64,000 nucleotides of DNA from Pseudorasbora parva (Eukaryota > Chordata > Actinopteri > Cypriniformes > Gobionidae), in assembly GCF_024679245.1 (NCBI RefSeq), contig NC_090178.1, forward strand, positions 8,285,202 to 8,349,201. The letters are read 5' to 3'. The notes under the pieces were generated by a model. That model saw only the letters and a program-made list of their open reading frames with translations. It was not told where the DNA came from and made no database searches. The position numbers were made by a program, and so were the translations under genes. Positions 33,662 to 61,424 of the stretch are shown in pieces. Positions within the stretch are counted from its first letter, which is position 1. Each line of letters opens with the position of its first letter.

Positions 33662-36007
33662 AACTAAACAAGATCGAGGAGGCAGTCGATCAAAATTCCA
33701 AAAAAGCCAGACAGCTTCCCATAAAAATCTGGAATGAATATTTTGAAAATCTCTATTCACCAGATAAACCAACCCTCACCCAAAAACATCTAACCTCCCA
33801 ATTACATCACCTGGAGCGCACTATAAAAGACCAGCTAAACCATTTAGACCAGTCCATAGCATTACATGAACTGACAGACAAGATGAAATCCCTAAAAAAC
33901 AGAAAATCCTGCGGCATGGATGGAATATCAAATGAGATGCTGAAACACAGCAGCCCCAAACTGAAAGATGCTATTCTAAAATTATTCAATCTCACATTAA
34001 AATCAGGACACTTTCCTGAGATATGGAAAGAAAATTTGATTACTCCAGTTTTTAAACAAGGCGAGAAGTACGACCCAAATAATTATAGGGGCATTACAGT
34101 GAGCAGTAACCTGGGAAAACTGTTCTGCTCCATTATTAATGACAGATTAGTACAGTTCATTCAAGAACACAAGATTTTAAAGAACTGTCAAATTGGATTT
34201 ATGCCCAATCAGAGAACCTCAAACCACATCTACACACTCCACACACTTATCCAAAAACATGTTCATCAAAAAAAACAAGGGAAAATATTCGGCTGCTTCA
34301 TTGATTTAAAAAAAGCCTTTGACTCAGTATGGACTTTTTCTAAAACGTATACAAAGTGGAATAGGAGGAAGGACTTATGATACCATAAAGGATATTCATA
34401 ACGGGAACAAGTGCTGTGTCAAGATCAACGACAGACGGACTGATTATTTCAGTCAGAATAAAGGAGTCCGTCAAGGCTGCAGCCTCAGCCCGACTCTCTT
34501 TAACATCTTTATCAATGAGTTGGCATCAGTACTTGAGAAGTCCTCTAGTCCTGGGCTGACCCTCGAGGGCAGACCAATCAAATGCCTCCTGTACGCGGAC
34601 GACCTTCTGCTGCTGTCGCCTCATGAAGAGGGACTGCACCAAAGCCTCTCGGTTCTGGAGCAGTACAGCAGTGACTGGGCCCTACCAATCAACATGTCCA
34701 AGTCCAAAATCATGATCTTCCAGAAAAAACCTCGCCTTACTGATAAAAAATACCATTTTACAATCGGGGGAACACTTCTTAATCACGTCACATATTATAA
34801 TTATTTGGGTCTCACAATCTCTGCTTCTGGAAAATTTGTGATGGCAATCAAAGATCTGATTGATAAGGCACGCAGGGCTTATTACTGTATAAAAAAATTA
34901 TTGTTCAAATTTAACCCACCTATAAAACTGTGGATGATTTCCACAGTTTTTGATAGCAGAGAGAGATTTTTGATAGCATCATCAAGCCCATTCTTCTTTA
35001 TGGCTGTGAAATCTGGGGACCTAAATTTAAAACAAACTATAAATTATGGGATAAAAACCCTACTGAAATGTTCCACCTTGAGTTCTGTAAGAACATCCTG
35101 GGACTTCACAGAAATGCCCCTAGTTTGGGCTGCAGAGCAGAACTGGGCAGATTCCCTCTCTTATCTGAGATCCAGAAGAGAGCGGCGAAGTTCTGGTTCC
35201 ATCTCTCAGACTCTCCGACAGACGCCAACCATCACTGCGCGCTCACATACAGGGCAAGACACCCAGAGAATGACCCCTTGCATTATTTAGTGGAAACACA
35301 CCAACTCAATCCAACAATTCGGTCAAAACTCACAAAAATTAAAGAAATAGGGGAAAAAACCCAAGAAGACTACATCAACGACTGGCAAATCAAAATAGCA
35401 CAAATAAACAAATTGAAGTACTTCTGCAGAATAAAGACTGATTACCAATTGGCACCTTACCTGATCCAAACTAAAGACTATCGTCAGAGAAAACTCCTGA
35501 CGAAGTATCGTTTGAGTGAGCACAGTCTGAGTGTGGAGACGGGCCGACACAAGCAGAGCTGGAGAGCCAGAGAGCTCAGACTGTGCTCAGACTGCCCTGA
35601 TGGAGTCGTAGAGGACGAGCTGCACTTCCTTACACAGTGCAGCAAATATAACAACATCAGAGAATTCCAGCAAGCAAGTGACATCGCCAAACTGTGTTAT
35701 ATCTTAGGAGAAAAAGAGAAATGTCTCCACTTGGCAGCACAGTATGTGTCCTCCTGCCATATCATGAGGGACAAAGGCTGAACCCTCTTTAGTCTCTTCA
35801 CTGCTCTCTGGAACCATTTACCCTGGATCTTACAACCGATTGACTTATGTCATAATATATTTACAATATAGCAATGTATATGTTTTTTTTTTCTTCTTTA
35901 ATTATATTTTGTATTTAGATCTATACCTAACTTGTTACATGTTTAATGCTTTGGCAACATACTATCCGACAGTCATGCCAATAAAGCTGATTTGAATTGA
36001 ATTGAAT
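33660..36007 (+). mobile_element. 5'-truncated non-LTR retrotransposon (LINE)
   Basis: Begins abruptly after a GA microsatellite with reverse-transcriptase-coding sequence and has no endonuclease region. It ends with a 3'UTR carrying caataaagctgatttgaatt and about three gaatt/attga repeats, then runs directly into another GA array. The short repeat tail, rather than poly(A), fits I-, LOA- or RTE-like clades. The clade cannot be fixed by eye. Confidence 0.87.
33664..35781 (+). pseudogene. LINE reverse transcriptase pseudogene
   Basis: An RT domain is readable: SCGMDGISNEMLKH, then NYRGITVSSNLGKLFCSIIN, GFMPNQRTSNHIYTLHTLIQ, FIDLKKAFDSVW, VRQGCSLSPTLFNIFINELA and the catalytic CLLYADDLLLLS. 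A frame break at about 34335, after AFDSVW, shifts reading into a second ORF (34319-35290). A second break at about 34950-34980 coincides with a duplicated tttttgatagca stretch and moves reading to a third ORF (35068-35781). The C-terminal region ends with a Cys/His motif (CSDCPDGVVEDELHFLTQCS). It is non-functional as read. Confidence 0.92.
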
Positions 36008-36041
36008 TGAGAGAGAGAGCGAGAGAGAGAGAGAGAAAGAG

Positions 36042-36099
<58 letters not shown>

Positions 36100-36116
36100 C
36101 GAGAGAGAGAGAGAGA
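36008..36116. repeat. (GA)n microsatellite, right of LINE
   Basis: GA units with scattered GC and AAA interruptions, starting at the LINE 3' tail. Confidence 0.96.
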
Positions 36117-36356
36117 TTGAGATTTTTCACAAAACTTTATTACAATTATTAACACATTATCTAGACAATAAAAAAATCATTTAAAAACAAAACCAAAAAA
36201 AAAAAATCTAATAAATCACACACAAAACAACAACAACAACACAATATTAATGCAGGATAGGTGCAAAGACTAAGTTATTTTCAACGACCTCACACAAAGC
36301 CCCACCATAACACCAAATTAAGTCAAAAGAAAGAAGATCTTCCATGGCTTTAAAAG
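36117..36356. other. Short spacer between GA arrays
   Basis: AT-rich sequence with A runs and an ACA repeat. No gene is seen. Confidence 0.5.
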
Positions 36357-36551
36357 CGAGAGAGAGAGAGAGCGAGAGAGAGCGAGAGAGAGAGAGAGAG
36401 CGAGAGAGAGAAAAAGAGAGCGAGAGAGAGAGCGAGAGCGAGAGAGAGCGAGAGAGAGAGAGAGAGAAAAAGAGAGCGAGAGAGAGAGAGAGAGCGAGAG
36501 AGAGAGAGAGAGAGCGAGAGAGAGCGAGAGAGAGAGAGAGAAAAAGAGAGC

Positions 36552-36589
<38 letters not shown>

Positions 36590-36617
36590 AAAAGAGAGCG
36601 AGAGAGAGAGAGAGAGC

Positions 36618-36649
<32 letters not shown>

Positions 36650-36687
36650 GAGAGCGAGAGAGCGCGCGCGAGAGAGAGAGAGAGAGA
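36357..36687. repeat. Interrupted (GA)n array with GC and AAAA variants
   Basis: About 330 bases of GAGA broken by periodic gcgag and gaaaaagagagcg units, a higher-order repeat of roughly 60-120 bases. ORFs of Arg/Glu or Ser/Leu across it are artefacts. Confidence 0.96.
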
Positions 36688-37431
36688 CTTTATGATACCA
36701 AGGACCCCCAAATATGATTAACATAAAATCCATCTATTTTTATGCATGAAAGAACAGTAAGTGTGACATTATTACAACATAATGTTTCCCAACTTAAATT
36801 GGCTATACTTTATGTTGGATGTATAAACCAAGAACATTTTCAATTAAATATAATTTGCGGAAGCAACTTTCACAATAAATGCATGTTCTGTGTTACGGAT
36901 ACTGCCTTAAATTACAACAGTGAGCAAGATAAAGGAGACTATGGTGAGAAAAACTTACTAGAAAGATACAATGCGAACACAGAATTCAAATTCTTCAAAA
37001 AGAAGAGTAACATTATGAAATGAAACGGTTAGAATTGATCCATTTTTGTATTGTCTCTTTTGCAATTCTCTGAAATTTTCTGGGGACCCCATAGAACCTT
37101 CTGGAGGAGCCCAGTTTGAAAACCCCTATAGAGAACAAAGTGCTATATATCATTCATAAACACACTATTTGAAAAATACTCAGTAGAGTTTAGAGGGCTA
37201 AATGTTAAACCAGCTAACATTGCACCAGTTCCAATTCTTGGAAAGGTTTTGAATGCTGACAGGAAAAAATATAAAATTCGGCCAAACTAATTAATGGATA
37301 TTAGGTAGCGAACGCTTTTCCTATGTTTCTCCAATACATCAAAATGCCATTCAATATTCAGACTGATGCATCATAATTCCCATCTGCACACATATATACA
37401 TTCCCATAACACATTTGACATCCCATAGTTT
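36688..37431. other. Intergenic, with a short unexplained plus-strand ORF
   Basis: The ORF at 36742-37023 (ATG start, 93 residues ending FKFFKKKSNIMK) has no recognised product. The remainder resembles degraded repeat sequence. Confidence 0.35.
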
Positions 37432-37788
37432 TTGGCACGTAGTTACCTTGTCACTGCAGTATCAAAGGACCATTTCACAGCAACCTCCAACCAGCAGAGA
37501 CTGAGACAGGCGTTGTTAGATTATGATGTGCGTTCAGACGGATATGAACTGATGCAGTGTGCACTGTGTGGAAAAGACTTACACTTGAAATGGATACCTG
37601 CAAAGCAAAAACAAATGAAAACTGATCCCAAAGATATCAGTGTTGCTATTACTAATTCATCAGACTCTCACTTTGAATTTATGAGCGCAAAAGAACTCGC
37701 AAGCAATCGCCCACAAAAATACCTCATGAATAAGACAGATGTCATCTGGCAACTGTTAAAATATAAGGTATATATTCTCACATTATAA
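37432..37788 (+). CDS. Unidentified exon-like ORF with a CxxC motif
   Basis: The product was not recognised. A 118-codon frame opens without an ATG (first codon TTG) and reads RLRQALLDYDVRSDGYELMQ, then CALCGKDLHLKWIPAKQKQM, and later NKTDVIWQLLKYK. That last part ends at AAG|GTATAT, a plausible splice donor at 37767, after which the frame runs only six more codons before the stop. Possible acceptors upstream are TTGGCACGTAG (to 37441) and CACTGCAG (to 37457). Amino-acid composition looks protein-like. It could be an exon of a plus-strand gene between mtmr11 and otud7b, part of a transposon gene, or chance. Confidence 0.3.
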   Translation: MARSYLVTAVSKDHFTATSNQQRLRQALLDYDVRSDGYELMQCALCGKDLHLKWIPAKQKQMKTDPKDISVAITNSSDSHFEFMSAKELASNRPQKYLMNKTDVIWQLLKYKVYILTL

Positions 37789-38242
37789 AGCAAAGCAGCT
37801 TTCAATAATCACATATACAGCTGAATTAAGGAGAGTACACTTTCTTTATTTGTTACCCTGTTCTGACACGAGGCAAAGATCACATGTTGTGGTAATTAGT
37901 CGTCTTAAATGGCAGACAGTGCTTGCTGGGAATTAAATTTAGATGACTTTACCTTGCAGTAACATTTGGAAGGACAGATGTCAGCTGCATTTTGAGGAAG
38001 TTGCACGGCTATAGTTTTTGTTCTTGTTATTATAGTTCATTCAGGATTTACACATTATTTCTAAGATTCTAAGATACTACGATTCAGATTATTTTCAGCA
38101 AACTCTAGTTCAGGCTCATTGGTTTTCATTGGCATGATAACTTATACTACACATGCTACACGGCTATACTCTAGAGCAGGTTTTATTCTGGGTTAGAGAT
38201 CGCAACCCAAAACTGGACCAATTAGCTGTGAGCAAAGTGACA
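37789..38242. other. Intergenic, nothing recognised
   Basis: AT-rich sequence between the unidentified ORF and the Tc1 relic. Confidence 0.45.
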
Positions 38243-39265
38243 TACACTGATCAGGCATAACATTATGAACAGTGAAGTGAATAACACTTATCTCTCCATC
38301 ACAGCACCTGCTAGTGGGTGGGATATATTAGGCAGCAAGTGAGCATTTTGTCCTGGAAAACTGGGCAAGCGTAATGATTTGAGCGAGTTTGACAAGGGCC
38401 AAATTGTAATGGGTAGACGACTGGGTCAGAGCATCTCCAAAACTGCAGCTCTTGTGGGGTGTTCCTGGTCTGCAGTGGTCAGTATATATCAAAAATAGTC
38501 CAAGGAAGGAACAGGGGAGAACCGGAGACAGGGTCATGCACGGCCAAGGCTCACTGATGCACGTGGGGAGTGAAGGCTGGCCTGTGTGGTCCGATCAAAC
38601 AGACAAGCTACTGTAGCTCAAATTGCTCAAGAAGTTAATGCTGGTTCTGACAGAAATGTGTCAGAATACACAGTTCATTAGTTTGTTGCATATGGGGCTG
38701 CATAGCTGTAGACCAGTCAGGGTGCCCATGCTGACCCCTGTCCACCACCGAAAGCGCCAACAGTGGGCATGTGAGCATCACAACTGGACCACGGAGCAAT
38801 GAAAGAAGGTCTAGGCCTAGTCTGATGAGTCACTTCAGCTTTGGGCAATGTTCTACTGGGAAACCTTGGGTCCTGCCATCAATGTGGATGTTACTTTGAC
38901 AAGCATCACCTACCTAAGCGTTGTTGTAGACCATGCACACTCTTTCATGGAAACGGTATTCCCTGGTGGCTGTGGCCTCTTTCAGCAGGATAATGCGCCC
39001 TGACACAAAGCAAAAATGGTTCAGGAATGGTTTGAGGTCCAAAATAAGTTTGAGGCGTTGACTTAACCTCCAAATTCCCCAGATCTCAATCCAACTGAGC
39101 ATCTGTGGGATGTGTTGAACAAACAAGTCTGATCCATGAAGGCCCCACCTCACAACTTATAGGACTTAAAGAATCTGCTGCTAACATCTTGGTGCCAGAT
39201 ACCACAACACACCTTCAGGGGTCAAGCCTGTTTTGGCAGCAAAAGGGGACCAACACAATATTGGG
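38243..39265 (+). pseudogene. Decayed Tc1/mariner transposon, second family
   Basis: Starts acactgatcaggcataacat at about 38245, the terminal repeat of a well-known fish Tc1 family. Many frame breaks interrupt the transposase; pieces such as [20 protein letters not shown] sequence near 38385 and a SPDLNPTEHLWDVL-type sequence near 39080-39116 are readable. The element stops at about 39265 (gaccaacacaatattg) without its right terminal repeat. Confidence 0.85.
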
Positions 39266-42200
39266 GGACTTCTCTCCCTGTATCTCTGTGCTTGGAGTCT
39301 ACTCTTCTACTAATGTTTGGAACGGCTTAAGGGTAAAAAATGTCATTTTTGAGTGAGTTTAAGAAACGTTTTTATACTAAGTGTTGGGAGCCCGCTGAAC
39401 CTGATCTAAAGCATGGCTTGATTTGTGATTGTGTCTTTTTTTGCCAAATCTAAACCTACTGTGAAACCCAGAGTTTGTTCAGCTAGCTTCATGCAATAGG
39501 CATTAGGGTTAATACACAAATCAACAAAATATATAACATTGTTCTAGTGGTTTTTGAATATTATCATCTAAAAATCTTACCTTTAATAAAATGAACACCA
39601 TAAAATACATGTATTTTGTTACTGGAAATTAAACAAAAATTAACTGACTTAAAAAAAAAAAATCATTATTGTATTGTTATTTAGAGCTAAGCAGTAAAAT
39701 GTATATTCACAACAATGTACTTATTTATTATTATTTTGCAAATTTTAGCTCTTACTAATTTCCATAAAATGTTCCATGACTGTGGGAATCTGTAGGTGAA
39801 AGCTTGTGTTATAATACAAGATATTTGTATTAAATAGTCAAATGTAGCAAGAATGTAAAATAAAACCAATACAATCAACTGTTTAAATACAATGAGAATT
39901 TTATTAAAACGGTGCAAAAAGAAAAGAAAAAATAAAATAAAACTAACATAAAAATCAGATGTTCTTTCCACCTAGATTGCACTGTCACACAGCCTGGGGT
40001 CACCTCTCAAACAAGGAGAAAGGTAAAACGGCTGAAAACAAACACAAATTGCCCAATTAGCCAGAAGTAATGCACAAATATGATTAGATAAATTGCATCT
40101 GCCAGTTCTGTACATGCAACAGTTTCAGTCTCATGCAAATTCGAGAATGCTGATGACTGCAGCTCTGTCACATCCATGAAAACATACCATATAAAAATAG
40201 TAAGTAAGCTACGTCATCATAAAACAAAGCCCACTGTATTAAATAAGAGAATTTAGTGTGTGAAAACTGATGGCGGATGCCACCGCCATCCTTAAAAAAT
40301 GTACTCAAAATGTGATTAAGTAGCCTTAAAATAGAAATTGAAATTAGGAAACTTCAGGAGGCCCGTCTGTTTGACAACTAGCCATGTAAGAAAGAACATC
40401 CTAGTTTCAGAACTAAACATCTTTTTGAAAAATCTTACTACAAATATATATTTTCAAATCATACCTTGTCAGATCACTGATGGAGAAATTAGTTTGTTCA
40501 CAAGAAACTCTCTCTGATTTAAGAGGCTTCTCTTGTCAGAAAGCGCCGTACGCACCAGAATACTGACTCCACCACCAATTCAGCTGACTTCAACTCAGGG
40601 CACGGTCCTACAGCATACATTCGTCTTTAAAAAACACTGTAAAACTGCTTTTGATTTACAAAAATAACTTGAACGTATTTATACACTTTTTATTTCTTAA
40701 TACAAAAATGTTTGCACTCTTATTGAAGTCCAACGCTCGGGGTGGCCGAATGACCTTTCCATTTGTTAAATAAATGGATCTGTTAAACGCAAACTACGAG
40801 AACATCGGAAGGAGAACATAAACTCCTAAGGAGAGTAGCTGTCATTTCGCTGACAATTTCCTCTTGTGCCGTGAAGCTGCAATATGTTTGCAAAAGCACA
40901 ATTTACCAGACACACACACACACACACACACAAACACACACAAACGTTGAATTCCTTTTAGCGACTTAGCAGAGTGGAAATCTGGGTAAATGGTATATAC
41001 CATACATAAGACCAAAAAAAGTGTATTCCTTGCATTTTATCAAATGTGCCAGACAAAAAAAAAACAAAACAAAAAGCAGCAGCAGCAGCAGTGTCCTCTG
41101 TCCCTTATTTACACTGAAAAACTGAGCCTGTCTCAAAAGGTCACTAGGGAGGCACTGATGTAGAAATAGGGCTGATAATGAAGAAGAAGAAGAAAAAAAC
41201 TAAACAAGTGTGCCATCTATTGGTAATGTGAGTGAATAACATGTCAAATAACTTCCATTTAGGGAGGGAAAAATAAAACTATCAACCCTCTATGTTCTCA
41301 TCTTGCTGGATTTAATTTAGTGCTCTAAAAAGTGAAAGTTGAATAAAACAAATCTACTCTTTAAAAACATGGGAGGTGTGTTGAAATTGTTAGGGTACTA
41401 GCTTGACATTTTTTTAAATTGTGCAAATCAATAATTATTCAAATGTGGGATCATTGGAGACGCGATGTGGCCTTGAGCTGACAGTTATACAAATATTTGC
41501 ATATGATAACATTTGGCGCGTTTCAGAAGCAGAAGGGGTTTGCTACGACACCAGTTCTACATCTGCAGTACACTGACACTTACCCACATCAAATGAACAC
41601 AATCACAGCAGCAACATCCTCTCATGGTACTAAGAGCCCATTTTACATGAGCAAAGGGATAGTTCACCCCGAAATAAAGAATCGGTCATAACGTATTCCC
41701 TCTCATGTCGTTCTGAACACGCATGGCTTTCTTTCTGCTGTCAAGCACAAAATGAGATGTTTAGCAGAATGTCCAGACTGCTCTTTTCCATACAATGAAA
41801 TTGAATGGGGCGAACTGCTGAGCAAAATGCTATAACTAAACATTTAGTTGAAATTAAGCAACTTCCTAACTATGATCTAACATGTAAGACAGGCAAACGG
41901 GTTTGTCTCACCTACACTCAGATTCAGAGAAAACGAAGTGCGTGTTTGTAGTCCAACGTAGCTCTTAAAATCACATTCGCACCACCACATTGGCATGTTG
42001 TGCTTAATTGCAAGACACCAAATGCCATTTGTCATCTCTGATGTCAAATTTATCAGTACATGAGCACAGGGCAGGACTCTCTGTGAATAATGACTTATGG
42101 TATACCGCACAAGTTGTATGCTCCACATTTATTTTCAGCGTATGGAAAAAAGACGATTTACTTTCCTATTTCCCATCACACGGGTTTGGAACGGCATGTA

Positions 42201-43688
42201 AGGGGTGAGTAAATGACAGCATTTTCCATTTCTGGCTGACTTGTACAACTAGCTGGCTTGATCAGAGGATTTTGAAAGCGTGTCGTCACAAAAATCTTGA
42301 CTCACACGGTGCATCATATAGTTTAGTTACTGAGAGATCTGCTGGCATCCCTCGACGTCCACAAATATATTGACAACGCTATAATCAGCACTGTGAATCC
42401 AAAACCAAACAAAAGTAGAAATTCAGTTCAACAATCCTCCTGGGAGGACTGAACTAAGACTGAAAAGGCAACTAGGAAACAAGTGAGCTTGCGCACAACA
42501 CAGTGGCACCTACAGCCGAACCCTGACATTCACAGTCCACGCGAATGGAACTGTAAGCTCCGCCTCCAGAATGGAGCAAACCGCCAGACTAGAAGCACAG
42601 CAACATAACAGTCTATTCATCGTCACATCCAATACCCACATGCACAACCTCTGAACATTAGAAAAGTGCTTGATTTGGTGCAGCAACTACTCTTTTGGGG
42701 CGAAACTGCTTCTTATTCATACTCGTGTCCAGTGAATTTGATGGAAGCCGATACGTTAACTCCAATATCATAAAGGAACACCATTATATTTGGTGCAGCA
42801 GTAACATTTGAAAAGGTCAGAAACTGTTTTCAAAATCAGCCCCTTTTGACCTGCAAGTACCTAGAACTAACTTATTAATATTACAGACATAATACTACCA
42901 CATGATGTACCATTTCCAAATAATTCTGCCCGATTTCTTTCCTTGAGACAGGGATTTTTTTGCACTAATTTTAAAGGTTTTGCACTTTTAAATGTTCTAG
43001 AAACACCTTGTAACGTAAATTACTGCAATTCTTAATGAGGACATGTAAAGACCTAAGACCTTTAGTCCATAAGTTAAACATCACAAAACATCATAATATG
43101 GTGAGAAAGCACCATATTAGCTCATTTAAGCCAACTAGGTATGGCTTTAAAATGGGTGCAAATTAAAGTATTGTAGCGTTACAGTAAAATGTGCCAATGT
43201 GGAAAACACTCGAAGCATATGGAGTGTTGTTGCCTTACACTCGCAATATGGCAAGTCTTATTTTAATTGTAGCTGATAAATTTTTTAATTGTAGCTAATA
43301 TAAATATGCATTTTCTGGTTGTGTTTAATGTGTATTTTTGGGTTCGCGCCGCGTCATGTTATGCAAAGTAGCATGTTGTTTCAATGTCTATTGCCTGTGT
43401 TCTACATTCTCACCACTAGGAGGAGACAAGGAGACAGGTAAGAGAATGACCACGTCAAGAAAATGTGGGAGGAGCTTAAAGCTCCTGCCTATGAGCCACA
43501 GCAAATGTAACACTTCAGCAGTCCCATTTCCGCAATGCCCATTCATTGTGGACACAGAGTCTCAGTAACCTGGTTCAGAAAGGCCGATCTTATGTCTGAA
43601 AGCAAGATCCACACAAACAGGATATGATGTGGCTCACACGGCGGGCTCAAACGAGTCCTAGAAGAGAAACGAGACAGAGATTGTCCAT
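39266..43688 (-). other. Probable otud7b 3'UTR and downstream flank
   Basis: No coding exon is visible in these 4.4 kb. The otud7b transcript should continue into it. Possible minus-strand AATAAA signals are seen at several points, for example within 39895-39912 and near 40685-40695. The 41641-42215 stretch looks like a dispersed fish element: it starts gggatagttcacccc and ends in a reversed gtgagtaaatgac motif. Short CA, AAG and CAG runs are also present. Confidence 0.45.
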
Positions 43689-59172
<15,484 letters not shown>

Positions 59173-59221
59173 GTATATATATATATATTAAAAAGTTTAA
59201 ATGTATTTTTTCCTTTTAAGA

Positions 59222-59224
<3 letters not shown>

Positions 59225-59313
<89 letters not shown>
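59225..59313. repeat. (TA)n microsatellite, right of Tc1
   Basis: About 44 TA units. The flanks ttttaagagcatatata and tatatgctcctaaaa are inverted relative to each other, so the array sits at the tip of a small hairpin. Confidence 0.97.
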
Positions 59314-59315
<2 letters not shown>

Positions 59316-59459
59316 TCCTAAAAACTTTAGGAGTCAGCTGATTACCAGCACCAAGGTAGCATTATAATAACACACTCAGCAAAATATCATCTAATTGTTG
59401 TAATCGAGAAAATCCCAGAAAATATTGAGATATCATTTTTTGTCAATATCGCACACCCC

Positions 59460-59765
59460 TAGTCGAGGCTGTGTCTTCCAACATGACAATGACCCGAACC
59501 ACACAGCCAGGATAAGCCTGGAGTGGCTCTGTAAGAAGCATCAAGGTTATGGTGTGACCTAGCCAGTCTCCAGACCTAAACCCAATAGAGAATCTTTGGA
59601 GGGAGCTCAAACTTCGTGTTTCTCAGCAACAGACCAGAAACCTGACTGATCTAGAGAAGATCTGTGTGGAGGAGTGGGCCAAAATCCCTCCTGCAGTGTG
59701 TGCAAACCTGGTGAAAAACTACAGGAAACGTTTGACCTCTGTAATTGCAAACAAAGGCTACTATG
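59460..59765 (+). pseudogene. Tc1/mariner transposase 3' fragment, third family
   Basis: The C-terminal part of a DDE transposase is readable with frame shifts: [20 protein letters not shown] near 59478, a [19 protein letters not shown] block near 59570, then a C-terminal run near 59650-59740 ([20 protein letters not shown]). No terminal repeats or N-terminal half are seen. It is distinct from the other Tc1 families in the window. Confidence 0.85.
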
Positions 59766-61424
59766 TACTATATGTACTATAAAGGCATTATTCAATGACA
59801 AATCTGATGAAGCATTTTGGAACTGTAAAAAAGGAAACTTAATACTAATGTTAATGTGTTACAGTACAATACACAATACAAAAATGTGTCCATACACAAA
59901 CTAGTTTATTATAGTACCTTTTTGGTATGATGTGTTAAAAAGTTGCCACCATAAGCCTGCAATTTTGGTCTAGCAGACAGAGCTAAAGACAGCAGAATCA
60001 GCAGCTGAAGAAGTTGTTTGAATATATGTCATAAATCCTCCCAGCAGGAATAAGGATGTTTCTCTTCAGGTGTGGTCTGCCCCTGCAGAGCTAATGTATT
60101 CACTAGTGCACAACACCAGCATAAATGAGCAAGATAAAACACTAAACAGACATATGCTGCTCATAATACAAATGTGTAATGTCTAACTCTAGACTAAACA
60201 CACAATACCTCAACTGAATCATGATCTAAATAAAAATGGAGCAGAAGTCACTGCTGAAGGGTAATTGAATGAATGGTCCCCATGGTTTTTAGAGCTGCAT
60301 TAATGAGCCCAACTGGTATCATGCAACCACCAGTGCTGTGCTTGAGTGAAAAAGAGACTGCTTGTCAATCACAACTTGACAACATTGTCACTCTCACACC
60401 ATGTCCTGACCAGGTGCGATATGACCATCTGAGTAATTTTCTGTTCTAACCGAATGCTAAGAGAAGCAACAAAAAACATAACAGTCGACAGAAATATATT
60501 TGACGTTTAAAGATTCTGCCCTACAAGCAAAACTGAAATTGCAAAAAAGCTTTCAAACCCACAGTTATTTTTTCAGATAGCCATGCTCCAAACAAAACTG
60601 ACCAAATTTGATTTCTTGCTGATAAAAATGCCCATTCTGGAGAGGAAAACTTGTGTAAATACTGTAAATTACAACAGTGCATGATAAGCGCATCATATCA
60701 TTAAGAAAATTAATAGTTAAATGCCCGAAATCAATCAAGTCTTATAAAGATCTGATGAGTCTAGCAAACTTAACTGCTTGGTCCTGGCGTAATCTGTTCA
60801 GGCATGGGATGCGTAGTATTATTATGTAACATCACTGCTAGGGCTCGGATATGCGGCAAAAAGGAGATGAAGCCGGTTTGCTCTCAAAACCCAGTTTGCA
60901 CCCTCTGGCTACTGCACCAAGAGAGGCCATGCAATAATGAGACACTGAGGACTGAAAGCAAAGGGTCATATCGGGGGTTGGAGGAGGATGTGTAAGCTCT
61001 TCGGAAATTCAGGGATAGCACCACAGATATATGCTCTTCAGCATCCTTTCCAGCCCCCATTAAAAAGTCATTAGTGCAAAACAAACCAGTTGTTTAGCAG
61101 GAGCATAGAGACACTGTTAATTTGTCCATTTGCAGTTAAGCAAATGTGCTAAACAGTCCAAATGCAGTCCCCCGTGACTCCCTAATCAATGTTTCATTGC
61201 ATTTGTCATTCCCTAATAATAAAGAGGAACAAAATAAAAAAATTTAAAAATAATATGTATGTCACCCCCTTTCTCTGGTCATAATAGCGATTCGTTTTTC
61301 TACTTATCAAGTTCTACAATGTTGATAGGTCAAGCCTTATGTCTTGTCCACCCTCAGTCTAATATCATATTATTCCCTGAAGCAAAAAATAAATGTGAAA
61401 CATTAGTAAATTGAAGTAAATACT
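59766..61424. other. Upstream or intronic DNA, mostly unique
   Basis: The stretch 59940-60470 is non-repetitive with balanced composition and may be conserved noncoding DNA. The stretch 60780-61230 also lacks obvious repeats. No exon is supported. Confidence 0.35.

Noticed and set aside
36247..36733. Long Ser/Leu and Arg/Glu repeat ORFs on both strands
   Set aside because: They are produced by the GA array and have no start, splice or family evidence.
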